A DNA stretch of 64,000 nucleotides from an uncultured Mycobacteriaceae bacterium (GTDB lineage Bacteria > Actinomycetota > Actinomycetes > Mycobacteriales > Mycobacteriaceae): positions 1 through 64,000 of the forward strand of contig CADEGF010000041.1 in the NCBI GenBank assembly GCA_902826815.1. Direction: 5' to 3'. The notes below the pieces were generated by a model. The model searched no databases. It saw only the letters and a list, made by a program, of their open reading frames with translations, and was not told the DNA's origin. A program made the position numbers and the translations under genes. Each line of letters begins with the position of its first letter. The first letter of the stretch is position 1. This document shows, one piece after another, positions 18,051 to 27,631 of this stretch.

Positions 18051-18470
18051 ATGAAGCGCCGGTTTCCTGCCGCAGTCGCTCTCTTGGTAGCCGCAGGCGT
18101 GGCGGCCTGCTCCCCGCCGCCTGCCGCACTGGGCAGCCACGACGCCAAGGTGATCATCAACGGCGAGGCAACCAACGCGCTGCAACCGGTCACCTGTTAT
18201 CAGACCGGCGACAGCTGGACGATCGAGACGCTGGACAAGGAGCCTGGCTTCACGGCAACGATCAAGCTGGGCGACACCGTCACCGCCCAAGCGGTCGACA
18301 TCCGCGATCTCGGCAACTTCACCGGCACCTACTGGGAGGACAACCTCGGCAAGGCCTCGGCCAAGGTGAGCCAGAACAAGTACACCGTCAGCGGTGAGGC
18401 TCAAGGGGCGTTCGCCGACAAGCCGAATCAGAGCACCACGACGCAATTCGAAATCACCACTGACTGCTGA
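18051..18470 (+). CDS. LpqH-family (19 kDa antigen-like) lipoprotein
   Basis: This 139-residue protein has a basic start (M-K-R-R), a hydrophobic core and a lipobox G-V-A-A-C, so the mature protein should be acylated at Cys20 and anchored at the cell surface. The mature part (V-I-I-N-G near the start, T-V-T-A-Q-A, then T-V-S-G-E-A and a C-terminal Cys) fits the mycobacterial 19 kDa antigen family. Two Cys residues in the mature chain may form a disulfide, as in LpqH. The ATG at 18051 follows a GAGGGGG ribosome binding site. Family members are TLR2 ligands; a physiological role is not known. Confidence 0.85.
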   Translation: MKRRFPAAVALLVAAGVAACSPPPAALGSHDAKVIINGEATNALQPVTCYQTGDSWTIETLDKEPGFTATIKLGDTVTAQAVDIRDLGNFTGTYWEDNLGKASAKVSQNKYTVSGEAQGAFADKPNQSTTTQFEITTDC

Positions 18471-18544
18471 GCGTGGCCTCCTGGACGGACGTGGCACGCA
18501 TCGTCGCCGAAGACACTGGTGAAGGCGTTCCTGCCGGATAAGGG

Positions 18545-19015
18545 TTAGCGTCCGCCGACGCGCACTGCCAGCTCATCGGCGGGCACCTCGTGCCCCTTCG
18601 CGCAGCGGATCTCAACGCTCGCCTCCGCGCCGCAGCCCCGATGCGCGAGGCGCAACGGCGAGCGGGTCGGCAGATGCTTGCGACCCCACTCGAACATCGC
18701 CCACACCACCGGCATGAACTCGACACCCGACGGTGTCAGCACGTACTCCTCGCGGGCGCGCTGGCCGGGCTCGCGGTAGGGCCGTCGAGTCAGCAGCCCC
18801 GCCTCGACCAGCTCGTTGAGCCGGGCGGACGCCGCGGCCCTCGTGATGCCGACCCGCGTGCAGAAATCGTCGAACCTGGTGGTGCCGTAGTACGCCTCCC
18901 GCAGGATCAGCATCGCCGATTTCGTGCCGAGCAGCGCCATGGTCTTCTCGACCGGGCATTCGCCCACCGCTGACCATGCGTCTCGATCGGCAAGCCTGCC
19001 TTGCAGAACTGCCAT
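18545..19015 (-). CDS. HxlR-family transcriptional regulator
   Basis: This roughly 156-residue protein has the HxlR winged-helix pattern: C-P-V-E-K-T-M-A-L-L-G-T-K, then F-D-D-F-C-T-R-V-G-I-T-R-A-A-A-S-A-R-L-N-E-L-V-E-A-G-L-L and a wing Y-x-L-T-P-S-G. A C-terminal extension after residue 128 carries C-G-A-E and C-A-K-G-H, a small Cys-bearing add-on that could bind metal or sense thiols. I chose the ATG at 19015; a GTG at 19024 is equally possible. It is divergent from a thiolase gene, and a perfect inverted repeat lies in the gap, so it probably controls both. Confidence 0.83.
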   Translation of the reverse strand: MAVLQGRLADRDAWSAVGECPVEKTMALLGTKSAMLILREAYYGTTRFDDFCTRVGITRAAASARLNELVEAGLLTRRPYREPGQRAREEYVLTPSGVEFMPVVWAMFEWGRKHLPTRSPLRLAHRGCGAEASVEIRCAKGHEVPADELAVRVGGR

Positions 19016-19046
19016 GGAATTCACCCCGCTTCTGAGTTGTTCTAAG

Positions 19047-19063
19047 TATACCCAGGTGGTATA
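19047..19063. promoter_or_regulatory. Candidate HxlR operator TATACC-CAGGT-GGTATA
   Basis: A perfect 6-base inverted repeat with a 5-base centre lies between the divergent HxlR regulator and thiolase genes. HxlR proteins commonly bind GTATAC-type palindromes, and this site contains both halves in slightly altered form. It is 31 bases from the regulator start and 47 from the thiolase start. Confidence 0.55.
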
Positions 19064-19110
19064 GCTGAGTTCAGGAAGAAGTACTCAGCATGGAGTCGCA
19101 GGAGGCAGAA

Positions 19111-20292
19111 ATGGCCGGTTACATCGGTCGGGACGCAGTCATCGTCGGGGCGGTTCGCACCCCCATCGGGAAGGGCAAGGCGGGCGGTGCGCTGCACGAC
19201 GTTCTGCCGGTCGACCTGCTCGGCCACAGCCTGTCCGAACTCGTGGCCCGCACGGGCATCGACCCGGCGCAGATCGATGACGTGATCGCGGGCGCTGTCA
19301 CGCAGGTCGGCGACCAGGCCGTCAACATCGCCCGTAATGCGTTGCTTGGTGCCGGCTTCCCGGAGTCCGTTCCTGGGACGACGGTCGACCGCCAGTGCGG
19401 AAGCAGCCAGCAGGCGATCAGCTTCGCCGCCCAGGGCGTTATCTCCGGCGCATACGACATCGTGGTGGCGGCGGGTGTCGAGTCGATGGGACGGGTACCG
19501 ATGGGCTCCAGCGTGCTGCCCGGTAGTGACCCGTTCGGCGCGATGGCGCAGCGCTACGCCGACGGCCTTGTGCCGCAGGGCATCAGCGCGGAACTCATCG
19601 CAGCCAAATGGAGCTTCTCCCGTCAACAGCTCGACGAGTTCTCGGCGGGTAGTCACGAAAAGGCCGCTGCGGCAACGAAAGAAGGCCGCTTCGAGAACGA
19701 GCTGGCGCCCATCGCCGGACTCGCGACCGACGAGATCATCCGACCCGGAACGACGGTCGAGACGCTGGCTGGCCTGAAGCCTGCGTTTTACAACCCGGCG
19801 TACGAGGCGCGGTTCCCGCAGATCACGTGGGAGATCACCGCGGGCAACTCGTCGCCGCTATCGGATGGCAGCGCCGCGGTGCTCATCACGACCTCCGAGG
19901 TGGCCAACCGGCTCGGCCTGCGTCCGCTCGCCCGCATCCACACGGCGACCGTCGTCGGCTCGGATCCGCTGTACATGCTGACCGGCGTCATCCCGGCCAC
20001 CGAGAAGGTGCTCCAGCGTGCCGGTCTCACGATCGCCGACATCGACCTGTTCGAAGTCAACGAGGCGTTCGCCCCTGTGGTGCTCGCGTGGGCGCAGGAC
20101 ACCGCCGCCGATCTGGCGAAGACGAACGTCAACGGCGGTGCGATCGCGATCGGGCACCCGCTCGGCGCCAGCGGCGCGCGGATCATGACGACGATGGTCA
20201 ATGCGCTGGAGCAGCGCGGCGGTCGCTACGCACTGCAGACGATGTGTGAAGCCGGTGGCATGGCCAACGCCACCATCATCGAGAGGGTGTAG
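19111..20292 (+). CDS. Acetyl-CoA acetyltransferase (thiolase family)
   Basis: This 393-residue thiolase has the nucleophile in V-D-R-Q-C-G-S-S-Q-Q-A, the G-H-P-L-G-A-S-G-A-R motif with catalytic His, and the C-terminal M-C-E-A-G-G-M-A-N-A with the second active Cys. It cleaves beta-ketoacyl-CoA to acetyl-CoA and a shortened acyl-CoA, or runs the reverse condensation. The ATG at 19111 is preferred over 19090 because AGGAGG sits five bases upstream. It is divergent from an HxlR regulator, which may induce it in response to a carbon source. Its fatty acid or steroid substrate is unknown. Confidence 0.92.
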   Translation: MAGYIGRDAVIVGAVRTPIGKGKAGGALHDVLPVDLLGHSLSELVARTGIDPAQIDDVIAGAVTQVGDQAVNIARNALLGAGFPESVPGTTVDRQCGSSQQAISFAAQGVISGAYDIVVAAGVESMGRVPMGSSVLPGSDPFGAMAQRYADGLVPQGISAELIAAKWSFSRQQLDEFSAGSHEKAAAATKEGRFENELAPIAGLATDEIIRPGTTVETLAGLKPAFYNPAYEARFPQITWEITAGNSSPLSDGSAAVLITTSEVANRLGLRPLARIHTATVVGSDPLYMLTGVIPATEKVLQRAGLTIADIDLFEVNEAFAPVVLAWAQDTAADLAKTNVNGGAIAIGHPLGASGARIMTTMVNALEQRGGRYALQTMCEAGGMANATIIERV

Positions 20293-20304
20293 TTCCCGCC
20301 TCGC

Positions 20305-20355
20305 GATTGCACTCAGGGTCGTGGTCCTGTGCCTTCCACGACCCTGAGTGCAATC
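20305..20355. terminator. Perfect 20-base inverted repeat between convergent genes
   Basis: Arms at 20305-20324 (starting GATTGCACTCAGG) and 20336-20355 are exact reverse complements with an 11-base loop. It lies between the thiolase stop and the stop of the converging Ddn-like gene, so it could end transcription from both sides. There is no long U tract, so it may equally be a protein-binding or repetitive palindrome. Confidence 0.6.
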
Positions 20356-20356
20356 T

Positions 20357-20788
20357 TCAGGCCTTCTGCAGCTCGAACAGCGGGATGACGCGCGACGTCT
20401 TGGACTGGTATTCGCCGAAGCCCGGCGCCGCGGCGACGACCTTGTCGAAGATCTCGTCGCGCTCGGCGGGCGAAAGCTCGCGACTGGTGACGTCGTAGGC
20501 GTCGACGCCCACCTCGATGTGCGCCCGCGGGTTGGCCCGCAGGTTGTGCACCCAGTCGGGGTTCGTGTCGGCACCCGCCTTGGAGCCGATGATGATCAGC
20601 TTTCCGTCGATGGTGAAGAACGCCAGCGGCGCCAGGCGCTGCTGACCGGACTTGGCGCCGGTCGTGGTGAGCAGCAACAGGTCGGCGCCTGCGAACTGAC
20701 CGCTCACCTTGCCGCCGTTGGCGCGGAACTCTTCGATGATGTTCTTGTTGAACGCGCTTACGGCATCGGCGTCAAAAGTGTCAGTCAT
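20357..20788 (-). CDS. Deazaflavin (F420)-dependent nitroreductase-family protein (Ddn-like)
   Basis: This 143-residue protein matches the small F420-dependent oxidoreductases of actinobacteria: [11 protein letters not shown], then [13 protein letters not shown] and [12 protein letters not shown]. It would use reduced F420 to reduce small aromatic or quinone-type substrates. The ATG at 20788 overlaps the aspS stop (ATGA), so it is translationally coupled to aspS. The physiological substrate is unknown. Confidence 0.87.
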   Translation of the reverse strand: MTDTFDADAVSAFNKNIIEEFRANGGKVSGQFAGADLLLLTTTGAKSGQQRLAPLAFFTIDGKLIIIGSKAGADTNPDWVHNLRANPRAHIEVGVDAYDVTSRELSPAERDEIFDKVVAAAPGFGEYQSKTSRVIPLFELQKA

Positions 20789-22560
20789 TTGTTTTCCAGC
20801 TTCTGAGGCTTCGCATCTATTCCCGATTCCTTGCGCTGCTGCGCCGTGATCGGGGCGGGCGCACCCGTCAGCGGGTCGACGCCGCCGCCGGACTTCGGGA
20901 ACGCGATCACCTCGCGAATCGACTCGTAGCCACCGAGCAGCGAGACGATGCGATCCCACCCGAACGCGATTCCGCCGTGCGGCGGCGCACCGAAAGCGAA
21001 GGCGTCCAACAGGAATCCGAACTTCTCTTGCGCCTCGTCGTGGCCGATGCCCATCATCGCGAACACCCGCTCCTGGATGTCGCGGTTGTGGATACGGATC
21101 GAGCCGCCGCCGATCTCGTTGCCGTTGAGGACGATGTCGTATGCGTTCGCCAGCGCAGTGCCCGGATCGGTGTCGAACGTCGACTCGGACTCCGGCTTGG
21201 GTGCGGTGAACGCGTGGTGCACCGCGGTCCATGCGCCGGACCCGACGGCCACGTCGCCGGACGCGGTCGCATCGTCAGCGGGCTCGAACAGCGGCCAGTC
21301 CACGATCCAGACGAACTCCCACGCCGCCGGATCGATCATCTCGAGGCGAGTGGCGATCTCGATGCGCGTCGCACCGAGCAAGGCGCGGGCCGACTTCGCC
21401 GTACCCGCAGCGAAGAAGATGCAGTCCCCAGGTGAGGCGCCGACGTGGGCGGCAACCCCGTCGCGTTCGGCGTCGGTGAGGTTCTTGGCGACCGGACCGC
21501 CAAGAGTGCCGTCCTCGGCGACAAGAACGTAGGCGAGACCCTTGTGGCCGCGCTGCTTGGCGAACTCCTGCCAGCCGTCGAGCGTGCGCCGTGGCTGCGA
21601 CGCACCGCCCGGCATCACCACCGCGCCCACATGGGCGGCCTGGAAGACGCGGAACGGGGTTTCGGCGAAATACTCTGTGCAGTCGACGAGTTCGACACCG
21701 AACCGCAGATCGGGCTTGTCGGAGCCGAACCGCCGCATCGCCTCCTCGTAGGTCATCCGCGGGATGGGCGTCGGCAGCTGGTAGCCGATGAGCGCCCAGA
21801 TCGCCTTGAGGACCTCCTCGGAAACAGCCATCACGTCGTCGGCGTCGACGAAGCTCATCTCCATGTCGAGTTGGGTGAACTCCGGCTGTCGGTCGGCGCG
21901 GAAGTCCTCATCGCGATAGCAGCGCGCGATCTGGTAGTAGCGCTCCATACCGGCAACCATGAGCAGCTGCTTGAACAGCTGCGGGCTCTGCGGCAGCGCG
22001 TAAAACGAGCCTGGCTGCAGCCGGGCGGGCACCAGGAAGTCGCGAGCGCCCTCCGGCGTCGACCGCGTCATCGTCGGCGTCTCGATCTCGATGAAGTCGT
22101 GGCTCGCCAGCACACCGCGTGCGGCGGCATTGACCTTGGACCGCAACCGGATCGCGTTGCCAGGGCCCTCACGGCGCAGATCGAGGTAGCGGTATTTCAG
22201 CCGCGCTTCCTCGCCCGCGGTCTCGTCGAGCTGGAACGGCAGCGGCGCGCTCTCCCCCAACACAGTCAGCGACGTGGCGTTGACCTCGATATCGCCCGTG
22301 GGGATGTCCGGGTTCGCGTTACCGTCGGGCCGGATCTCGACGACGCCCTCGACGGCGACGCAGAACTCGGCGCGGAGCCGGTGCGCGGCCTCGAGCACGC
22401 CCGCGTCGCGGAACACCACCTGCGACACCCCTGAGGCGTCGCGCAGGTCGATGAAGATGACGCCTCCGTGGTCGCGGCGGCGGGCAACCCAACCGGCCAA
22501 GGTCACGGTCTGACCGGCATCGGTGGCCCGTAACGAACCGGCGGCATGGCTGCGCAGCAC
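20785..22560 (-). CDS. aspS: Aspartyl-tRNA synthetase
   Basis: This 591-residue protein charges tRNA with aspartate. It has the N-terminal OB-fold anticodon-binding domain, class II motif 2 ([17 protein letters not shown]), the bacterial GAD insertion in the middle, and motif 3 (G-I-A-F-G-W-D-R-I). Length is normal for the bacterial type. Mycobacteria lack asparaginyl-tRNA synthetase, so the enzyme is probably non-discriminating and also charges tRNA-Asn for the amidotransferase route. A GTG at 22560 is preceded by AGGGAG. The downstream Ddn-like gene is coupled by ATGA. Confidence 0.97.
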   Translation of the reverse strand: MLRSHAAGSLRATDAGQTVTLAGWVARRRDHGGVIFIDLRDASGVSQVVFRDAGVLEAAHRLRAEFCVAVEGVVEIRPDGNANPDIPTGDIEVNATSLTVLGESAPLPFQLDETAGEEARLKYRYLDLRREGPGNAIRLRSKVNAAARGVLASHDFIEIETPTMTRSTPEGARDFLVPARLQPGSFYALPQSPQLFKQLLMVAGMERYYQIARCYRDEDFRADRQPEFTQLDMEMSFVDADDVMAVSEEVLKAIWALIGYQLPTPIPRMTYEEAMRRFGSDKPDLRFGVELVDCTEYFAETPFRVFQAAHVGAVVMPGGASQPRRTLDGWQEFAKQRGHKGLAYVLVAEDGTLGGPVAKNLTDAERDGVAAHVGASPGDCIFFAAGTAKSARALLGATRIEIATRLEMIDPAAWEFVWIVDWPLFEPADDATASGDVAVGSGAWTAVHHAFTAPKPESESTFDTDPGTALANAYDIVLNGNEIGGGSIRIHNRDIQERVFAMMGIGHDEAQEKFGFLLDAFAFGAPPHGGIAFGWDRIVSLLGGYESIREVIAFPKSGGGVDPLTGAPAPITAQQRKESGIDAKPQKLENK

Positions 22561-22637
22561 TAATTACTCCCTGGGAATGGCCTGACGAGAGGACCGCCAC
22601 AGTCTAATGGGGGCCTTTCCGCCGGTAGCTTGGCGTT

Positions 22638-23552
22638 GTGGGAACCAGCATCGCAGTAGTCGGCCCTGGGGCGATCGGTTCGACCATGGCGGCACTGCTG
22701 CACGCTGCGGGTCATCGAATCGTGCTGTGCGGTCACACGCCGCGCAACCAGATCGAGGTCAGGCCCGACGCCTCGGTTTCTTTTCGCTCCTCACGTGCGC
22801 GGGATCCGATCGTCGTGCCGGGACCCGTCCTGACCGACCCCGCCGATATCGAAGGTCCCGTCGAGGTCGTCCTGCTGGCGGTCAAGGACACCCAGAACCA
22901 GAATGCATCGGGCTGGCTGGCCCGGCTGTGCGACGGGCGCACGGTGGTCTGTGCCCTGCAGAACGGCGTCGAACAAGTCGAGCGCGTCGGCCCGTTGTGC
23001 CCCTCCTCGGCGGTGGTGCCCGCCGTCGTGTGGTTCTCCGCGACACCGCATCCCGACGGCTGGGTTCGGCTGCGCACAGGTGTCCGCCTGGTGCTGCCGG
23101 AGTCCGAGGGCGCGCACAAGCTTGCGGATCTGTTGGACGGCACCGATGCGACCGTCGAACTCGACCCCGACTTCATCACCGCGGCCTGGCGCAAGTTGTT
23201 GGTGAACGCGTTGGCCGATCTGATGGTGCTGACCGGACGCCGCTCTGGCATGTTCCGCCGCGATGACGTCGCCGCGCTGTCCAGCCGGTATCTGGCCGAA
23301 TGCCTTGCCGTCGCCCGCGCCGAGGGCGCGAACCTCGGCGATGAGATAGTCGACGAGATCGTCGGCATGTTCGCGAAGGCGCCCGAGGACATGACGACCT
23401 CGATGCTGACCGATCGCGAGGCGCACCGGCGGTTGGAATGGGATATCCGCAACGGCGTGATCTCGCGCAAGGGCGCGAAGCACGGGCTGGCGACGCCGAT
23501 CAGCGACGGCCTTGTCGCCCTATTGGCCGCTGCGAGCGACGGACCCGGCTAG
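22638..23552 (+). CDS. 2-dehydropantoate 2-reductase (PanE/ApbA) family protein
   Basis: This 304-residue protein begins with the Rossmann motif V-G-P-G-A-I-G-S-T, then shows K-D-T-Q-N-Q-N, the N-G-V-E segment and the C-terminal W-R-K-L-L-V-N-A helix with the catalytic Lys. The family reduces ketopantoate with NADPH for pantothenate and CoA, but several mycobacterial members may act on other 2-oxoacids. It is divergent from aspS, as recalled for Rv2573 in M. tuberculosis. The GTG at 22638 starts the fold immediately. A carboxylesterase converges on it from the other side. Confidence 0.87.
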   Translation: MGTSIAVVGPGAIGSTMAALLHAAGHRIVLCGHTPRNQIEVRPDASVSFRSSRARDPIVVPGPVLTDPADIEGPVEVVLLAVKDTQNQNASGWLARLCDGRTVVCALQNGVEQVERVGPLCPSSAVVPAVVWFSATPHPDGWVRLRTGVRLVLPESEGAHKLADLLDGTDATVELDPDFITAAWRKLLVNALADLMVLTGRRSGMFRRDDVAALSSRYLAECLAVARAEGANLGDEIVDEIVGMFAKAPEDMTTSMLTDREAHRRLEWDIRNGVISRKGAKHGLATPISDGLVALLAAASDGPG

Positions 23553-23565
23553 AACATGCAGCGAC

Positions 23566-25071
23566 CTAGTAGAGGCCTGCCCACGCTTCGCGGCGGCCGC
23601 CGTCGGGGTCGGAGACCACCTTGTCGCGGGACGACTCGATGATCCGGGTCAGCCGTTGCCCGGCGTCGTAGATCGGCCAGTCCTGACCGCTTGACCACTC
23701 GATCTCGCCCGTCTGCCAACCCTTGGCCGAGAAGTCCAGCCACGCCCTCTGCATGCGCCTGCCAACCGACGGCGCAAGACGCCGACCCAGCGGATGCATC
23801 TTGCGGCCGAGGAACGAGCCGTAGCTGTGCTGGACGTGCACGATCTCGCTGCCGTGGGTCGCGCCGAGACCGAGCAACCGCAGGCTGAAGCCGAAGTGGT
23901 CGAACCGGTACATGTGCGTGGGTGCATGTGCGCAATAGGCGTCAGCGAAAGCCCACGTCGGAGCGCCGAACATGACGTCGGAGCCGAATGCCACCAGCTC
24001 GCGGCGCCGCGGGTAGCCGGGGTAGGCGGCCAGCAGCCGATCCCTCGCGTCGGGTGCTGCCCTGTCGATGTACGTGTTGATCGATGCGGTCGTCGTCGGC
24101 AGCATCGGCGGCTTGGTCCAGGCGAACATCGACGCTTCGTGGCTGTTCGTGCCGATGATCAGCGGGATCTTGGTCACAGAGCCCGCACGTGCCGCCTCGA
24201 GCGGGTGCTTCGGCAGCAGGTCGACGCCGTAGGTCAGCCCGTAGGCAAGCGTCGGCGTGGTCGCGACGCTCTTGAGCTGGAGCCGGCCGGCGGCACGGCG
24301 CAGCTGTCGTTGCGGCAGCGCCTTGGCCTCGTCGGCGGTCACACCGAGCCGCTGCAGGAATTCATGAGCCCGCTTGGCCCGCAGCTCGCGGTCGGCGATC
24401 AGTGGCAGCGCGGGACTCTGCGCGATCGCGCGGCTGAAGAGCCCTTCTGCGGCCGGACTGGCCAACAGCGCGAGCACCGAGGTGCCCCCTGCCGATTCAC
24501 CGAAGACGGTCACCCGGTCGGGGTCGCCGCCGAACGACGCGATGTTCTGCTTGACCCAACGCAGCGCGGCCAACTGATCCCGCAGCGCCAGGTTGTCATC
24601 GAACCCGTCGCCGAGGTCGCTGAGTTCGAACCCGCCGAAAACGCCTATCCGATAGGTGATGTTGACGACGACGACGTTCCCGTTGGCCGCCAGCCGCGAT
24701 CCGTTGTATAGCTGAAACTGGCCCGCCCCGAAGACGAATGCCCCGCCGGGGATCCAGACCATCACTGGCAGGGCGGCCGACGTGTCGGGCGACCACACGG
24801 TCAGCGTCAGACACGCCTCGTCGCGGACCTTCGGATCGTCGCGGCCGCCGCCGACGAACGACTTGCTCTGCGGGGGCAGCGGCCCGTGCTCGACGGCGTC
24901 GCGGGTCCCCGACCACGGCTGAAGCGGGGCCGGCGCCAGGAACCGCCGTTCCCCGATCGGCTGCTCGGCATACGGGACACCGCGCCAGACTCCGACCCCA
25001 CCCTCGGTCGTGCCCCGCAGATCGCCCGAAACCGTGTGCACGACGGTGGAATGTCCGGCAACAACTGCCAC
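23566..25071 (-). CDS. Type-B carboxylesterase / para-nitrobenzyl esterase family
   Basis: This protein of about 501 residues has the alpha/beta-hydrolase signature F-G-E-S-A-G-G with the nucleophile Ser, a Glu in N-S-H-E-A-S-M-F and a His in A-T-H-G-S-E, matching the family triad. It also has W-R-G-V-P-Y-A and P-V-M-V-W-I-P-G-G-A-F. It hydrolyses carboxylic esters, probably in the cytoplasm since no signal peptide is visible. The start is uncertain: GTG at 25071 is used, GTG at 25041 is possible; neither has a clear ribosome binding site. A metallopeptidase starts divergently at 25102, leaving a very short shared promoter region. Confidence 0.87.
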   Translation of the reverse strand: MAVVAGHSTVVHTVSGDLRGTTEGGVGVWRGVPYAEQPIGERRFLAPAPLQPWSGTRDAVEHGPLPPQSKSFVGGGRDDPKVRDEACLTLTVWSPDTSAALPVMVWIPGGAFVFGAGQFQLYNGSRLAANGNVVVVNITYRIGVFGGFELSDLGDGFDDNLALRDQLAALRWVKQNIASFGGDPDRVTVFGESAGGTSVLALLASPAAEGLFSRAIAQSPALPLIADRELRAKRAHEFLQRLGVTADEAKALPQRQLRRAAGRLQLKSVATTPTLAYGLTYGVDLLPKHPLEAARAGSVTKIPLIIGTNSHEASMFAWTKPPMLPTTTASINTYIDRAAPDARDRLLAAYPGYPRRRELVAFGSDVMFGAPTWAFADAYCAHAPTHMYRFDHFGFSLRLLGLGATHGSEIVHVQHSYGSFLGRKMHPLGRRLAPSVGRRMQRAWLDFSAKGWQTGEIEWSSGQDWPIYDAGQRLTRIIESSRDKVVSDPDGGRREAWAGLY

Positions 25072-25101
25072 ACCCGAATCGTAGTGTGCAAAGCTGATCG
25101 C

Positions 25102-25995
25102 ATGACCTTCAGCGAGGGTATGCAGATCGACACCAGCACCACGTCGAGCAGCGGAGGCGGCCGCGGGCCCGGCCGCGGAATGGCGATCGGCGGCGGCTTC
25201 GGCGGTCTGCTCATCGTGGTGGTGGCGTTGCTTCTCGGGGTGAATCCCAGCTCGGTGATCCCGCAGGCGGACAGCCCGTATGCCGACCAGGGATACGACG
25301 CCCCCGGCTTCGATCTCAGCCAGTGCAAGACCGGCGAAGACGCCAACACCGTTGTGCAGTGCCGGGTGGTGGCCACGGGCAACTCGGTCGACGCGGTGTG
25401 GGAGCAGTTGCTGCGCGGCTATACCCGGCCGCGGGTACAGCTGTTCAGCGGCCAGACCAACACCGGCTGTGGGCCTGCGACAAGCGATGTGGGGCCGTTC
25501 TACTGCCCCGCCGACCAGACGGCGTACTTCGACACCGACTTCTTCGACGTGCTGAAAAACCAATTCGGTTCCAGCGGAGGCCCATTCGCTCAGGAGTATG
25601 TCGTCGCTCACGAGTTCGGCCATCACGTGCAGGACCTGCAGGGCACGCTCGGCCGCGCGCAGCAGGGCGCTCAGGGTGCCTCAGGTGGCGGTGTGCGCAC
25701 CGAACTGCAGGCCGACTGCTATGCGGGTGTCTGGGCACACTACGCGGCGATCACCAAGCAGGAGGGCACCGACGTCACGTTCCTCGAGCCGTTGAGCGAC
25801 AAGGACATTGCCGACGCGCTGTCGGCTGCAGCGTCCGTCGGCGACGATCGAATCCAGGAACAGGCCACGGGACGGGTAAACCCCGAGTCGTGGACGCACG
25901 GATCATCCGAGCAACGACAGAAGTGGTTCACGATCGGATACCAGAGCGGCGATCCGAACAAGTGCGACACCTTCGCAACGGGTGACCTTGGGTAG
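25102..25995 (+). CDS. YpfJ-family membrane zinc metallopeptidase (Rv2575-like)
   Basis: This 297-residue protein has a glycine-rich N-terminus, one membrane helix near residues 30-48 and an extracytoplasmic domain. The zinc motif H-E-F-G-H-H begins at residue 170, followed by Q-D-L and a downstream E-L-Q-A-D-C-Y-A-G-V-W that provides the third ligand Asp/Glu. Four Cys suggest disulfides. The PF04228 family is conserved but its substrate is unknown. Position after aspS and the PanE-like gene fits Rv2575, annotated as a glycine-rich membrane protein. The next gene overlaps its end by 14 bases. Confidence 0.87.
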   Translation: MTFSEGMQIDTSTTSSSGGGRGPGRGMAIGGGFGGLLIVVVALLLGVNPSSVIPQADSPYADQGYDAPGFDLSQCKTGEDANTVVQCRVVATGNSVDAVWEQLLRGYTRPRVQLFSGQTNTGCGPATSDVGPFYCPADQTAYFDTDFFDVLKNQFGSSGGPFAQEYVVAHEFGHHVQDLQGTLGRAQQGAQGASGGGVRTELQADCYAGVWAHYAAITKQEGTDVTFLEPLSDKDIADALSAAASVGDDRIQEQATGRVNPESWTHGSSEQRQKWFTIGYQSGDPNKCDTFATGDLG

Positions 25996-27622
25996 GCGCA
26001 CCACCGCAGTCGATGCTGTAGCCGAACGCTGTCTCGAGACTTTCGCCGCGCTCGACCCCTGCGCGGCAACCGAAATGGGGATCGTCGGCTTCGACGACGA
26101 CATCACCGACTACTCCCCCGATGGCGTAACGGCACGTGCCGACGCCGCGCGTGCCACGTTGCGCGAATTGAACGGCGTCACGACGGACGACGATGTCGAT
26201 GTCGTCACCCTGGCCGCGATGCGCGAGAGGCTTGGCATCCAGGTCGAGCTGCATGACGCAGGCCTCGACGTCGGCGAACTGAATGTGATCGCGTCGCCGC
26301 TGCAGTCGATGCGCGATGTGTTCGACCTGATGCCGACCGACACCGATGACGACTGGCGGACGGTCAGCCTGCGGATGTCGCGGGTGCCTGAGCGCGTCGC
26401 GGGATACGCGGCTTCGCTTCGCGCGGCGGTTGCGGCAGGCCACCCGCCAGCGGTTCGGCAGGTGGCGCGCGGAATCGAGCAGGCGGCGACGATCCAGCAG
26501 TTGTTTCTCGACGTGGTCGCCGACGGCGCACCAGGCAACGATGCGTTGCACGCCGAACTTCAGGACCACGCGTCCGCCGCGGCGGACGCGTACAGCGAGC
26601 TCGCGGCTGCGCTACGCGACGACGTCGGCCCGCATGCCCGCGGCGAGGACGCATTCGGCCGCGACGCCTACCGGCTGTTCTCGCGGGTGTATCTCGGCGC
26701 GGCGATCGATCTCGACGAGACCTACGAGTGGGGTCTGCGCCGACTGGAAGCCATTGTGGCCGAACAGGAGTCGATCGCCCATCGGCTGTATCCCGAATCG
26801 TCGGTTGTCGAGGCGCTGACTCGGCTGGACGAGGAGCCGCGCTACGTCGTCGAGGGCACCGACTCCTTGCAAGCGTGGATGCAGGAACTGTCCGACCGCG
26901 TGGTGGATGCGCTCGCGGACACGCATTTCGAGATCGCCGATCCGCTGCGCAATCTGGAGTGTCGAATCGCACCGACTCAGACCGGGGGGATCTACTACAC
27001 CGGCCCGTCGGAGGACCTCAGCAGGCCTGGCCGGATGTGGTGGTCGGTGCCTCCTGGCGTCGATACGTTCCACACCTGGCAGGAGACCACAACCGTCTTC
27101 CACGAGGGCGTTCCCGGTCATCATTTGCAGATCGGCCGGGCAGTGGTGCTGGCCGACCGGCTCAACCGGTGGCGTCGACTTGGCTGCTGGGTGTCCGGAC
27201 ACGGGGAGGGCTGGGCGCTGTACGCCGAACGGCTGATGGCCGAACTCGGCTGGCTCGACGACGCAGGCAACCGCATGGGAATGCTTGATGCGCAACGGTT
27301 CCGCGCCGCGCGCGTGGTGATCGACATCGGCGTGCACTGCGGTATGACCGCTCCTGACGGAGGCACATGGGATGCCGACAGGGCGTGGGTGTTCCTTCAG
27401 TCGCACAGCGCGATGAAGGAGGCCAACCTGCGGTTCGAGTTGGACCGCTATCTGGGCTGGCCCGGCCAGGCCCCGTCCTACGCGGTCGGACAACGGATCT
27501 GGCAGCAGCTGCGCGACGAGATCGTGGGCGGTGGAGTGCCTTTGAAGGAATTCCACCGCCGCGCACTGGATCTCGGCGGCCTGCCGCTCGATGTTCTCAA
27601 GTCGGCGTTATCCGACCGCTGA
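25982..27622 (+). CDS. DUF885 family metallopeptidase-like protein
   Basis: This 546-residue protein fits the DUF885 family, a group distantly related to gluzincin peptidases. It has H-E-G-V-P-G-H-H-L-Q near residue 374, a G-E-G-W-A-L-Y-A-E motif downstream that supplies a metal-binding Glu, and a closing P-G-Q-A-P-S-Y-A-V-G. No signal peptide is visible. Family members are presumed zinc peptidases of unknown substrate. The GTG at 25982 overlaps the YpfJ-like gene by 14 bases, so the two are co-transcribed and may be functionally linked. Confidence 0.85.
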   Translation: MTLGRRTTAVDAVAERCLETFAALDPCAATEMGIVGFDDDITDYSPDGVTARADAARATLRELNGVTTDDDVDVVTLAAMRERLGIQVELHDAGLDVGELNVIASPLQSMRDVFDLMPTDTDDDWRTVSLRMSRVPERVAGYAASLRAAVAAGHPPAVRQVARGIEQAATIQQLFLDVVADGAPGNDALHAELQDHASAAADAYSELAAALRDDVGPHARGEDAFGRDAYRLFSRVYLGAAIDLDETYEWGLRRLEAIVAEQESIAHRLYPESSVVEALTRLDEEPRYVVEGTDSLQAWMQELSDRVVDALADTHFEIADPLRNLECRIAPTQTGGIYYTGPSEDLSRPGRMWWSVPPGVDTFHTWQETTTVFHEGVPGHHLQIGRAVVLADRLNRWRRLGCWVSGHGEGWALYAERLMAELGWLDDAGNRMGMLDAQRFRAARVVIDIGVHCGMTAPDGGTWDADRAWVFLQSHSAMKEANLRFELDRYLGWPGQAPSYAVGQRIWQQLRDEIVGGGVPLKEFHRRALDLGGLPLDVLKSALSDR

Positions 27623-27631
27623 GCCCTGTGG

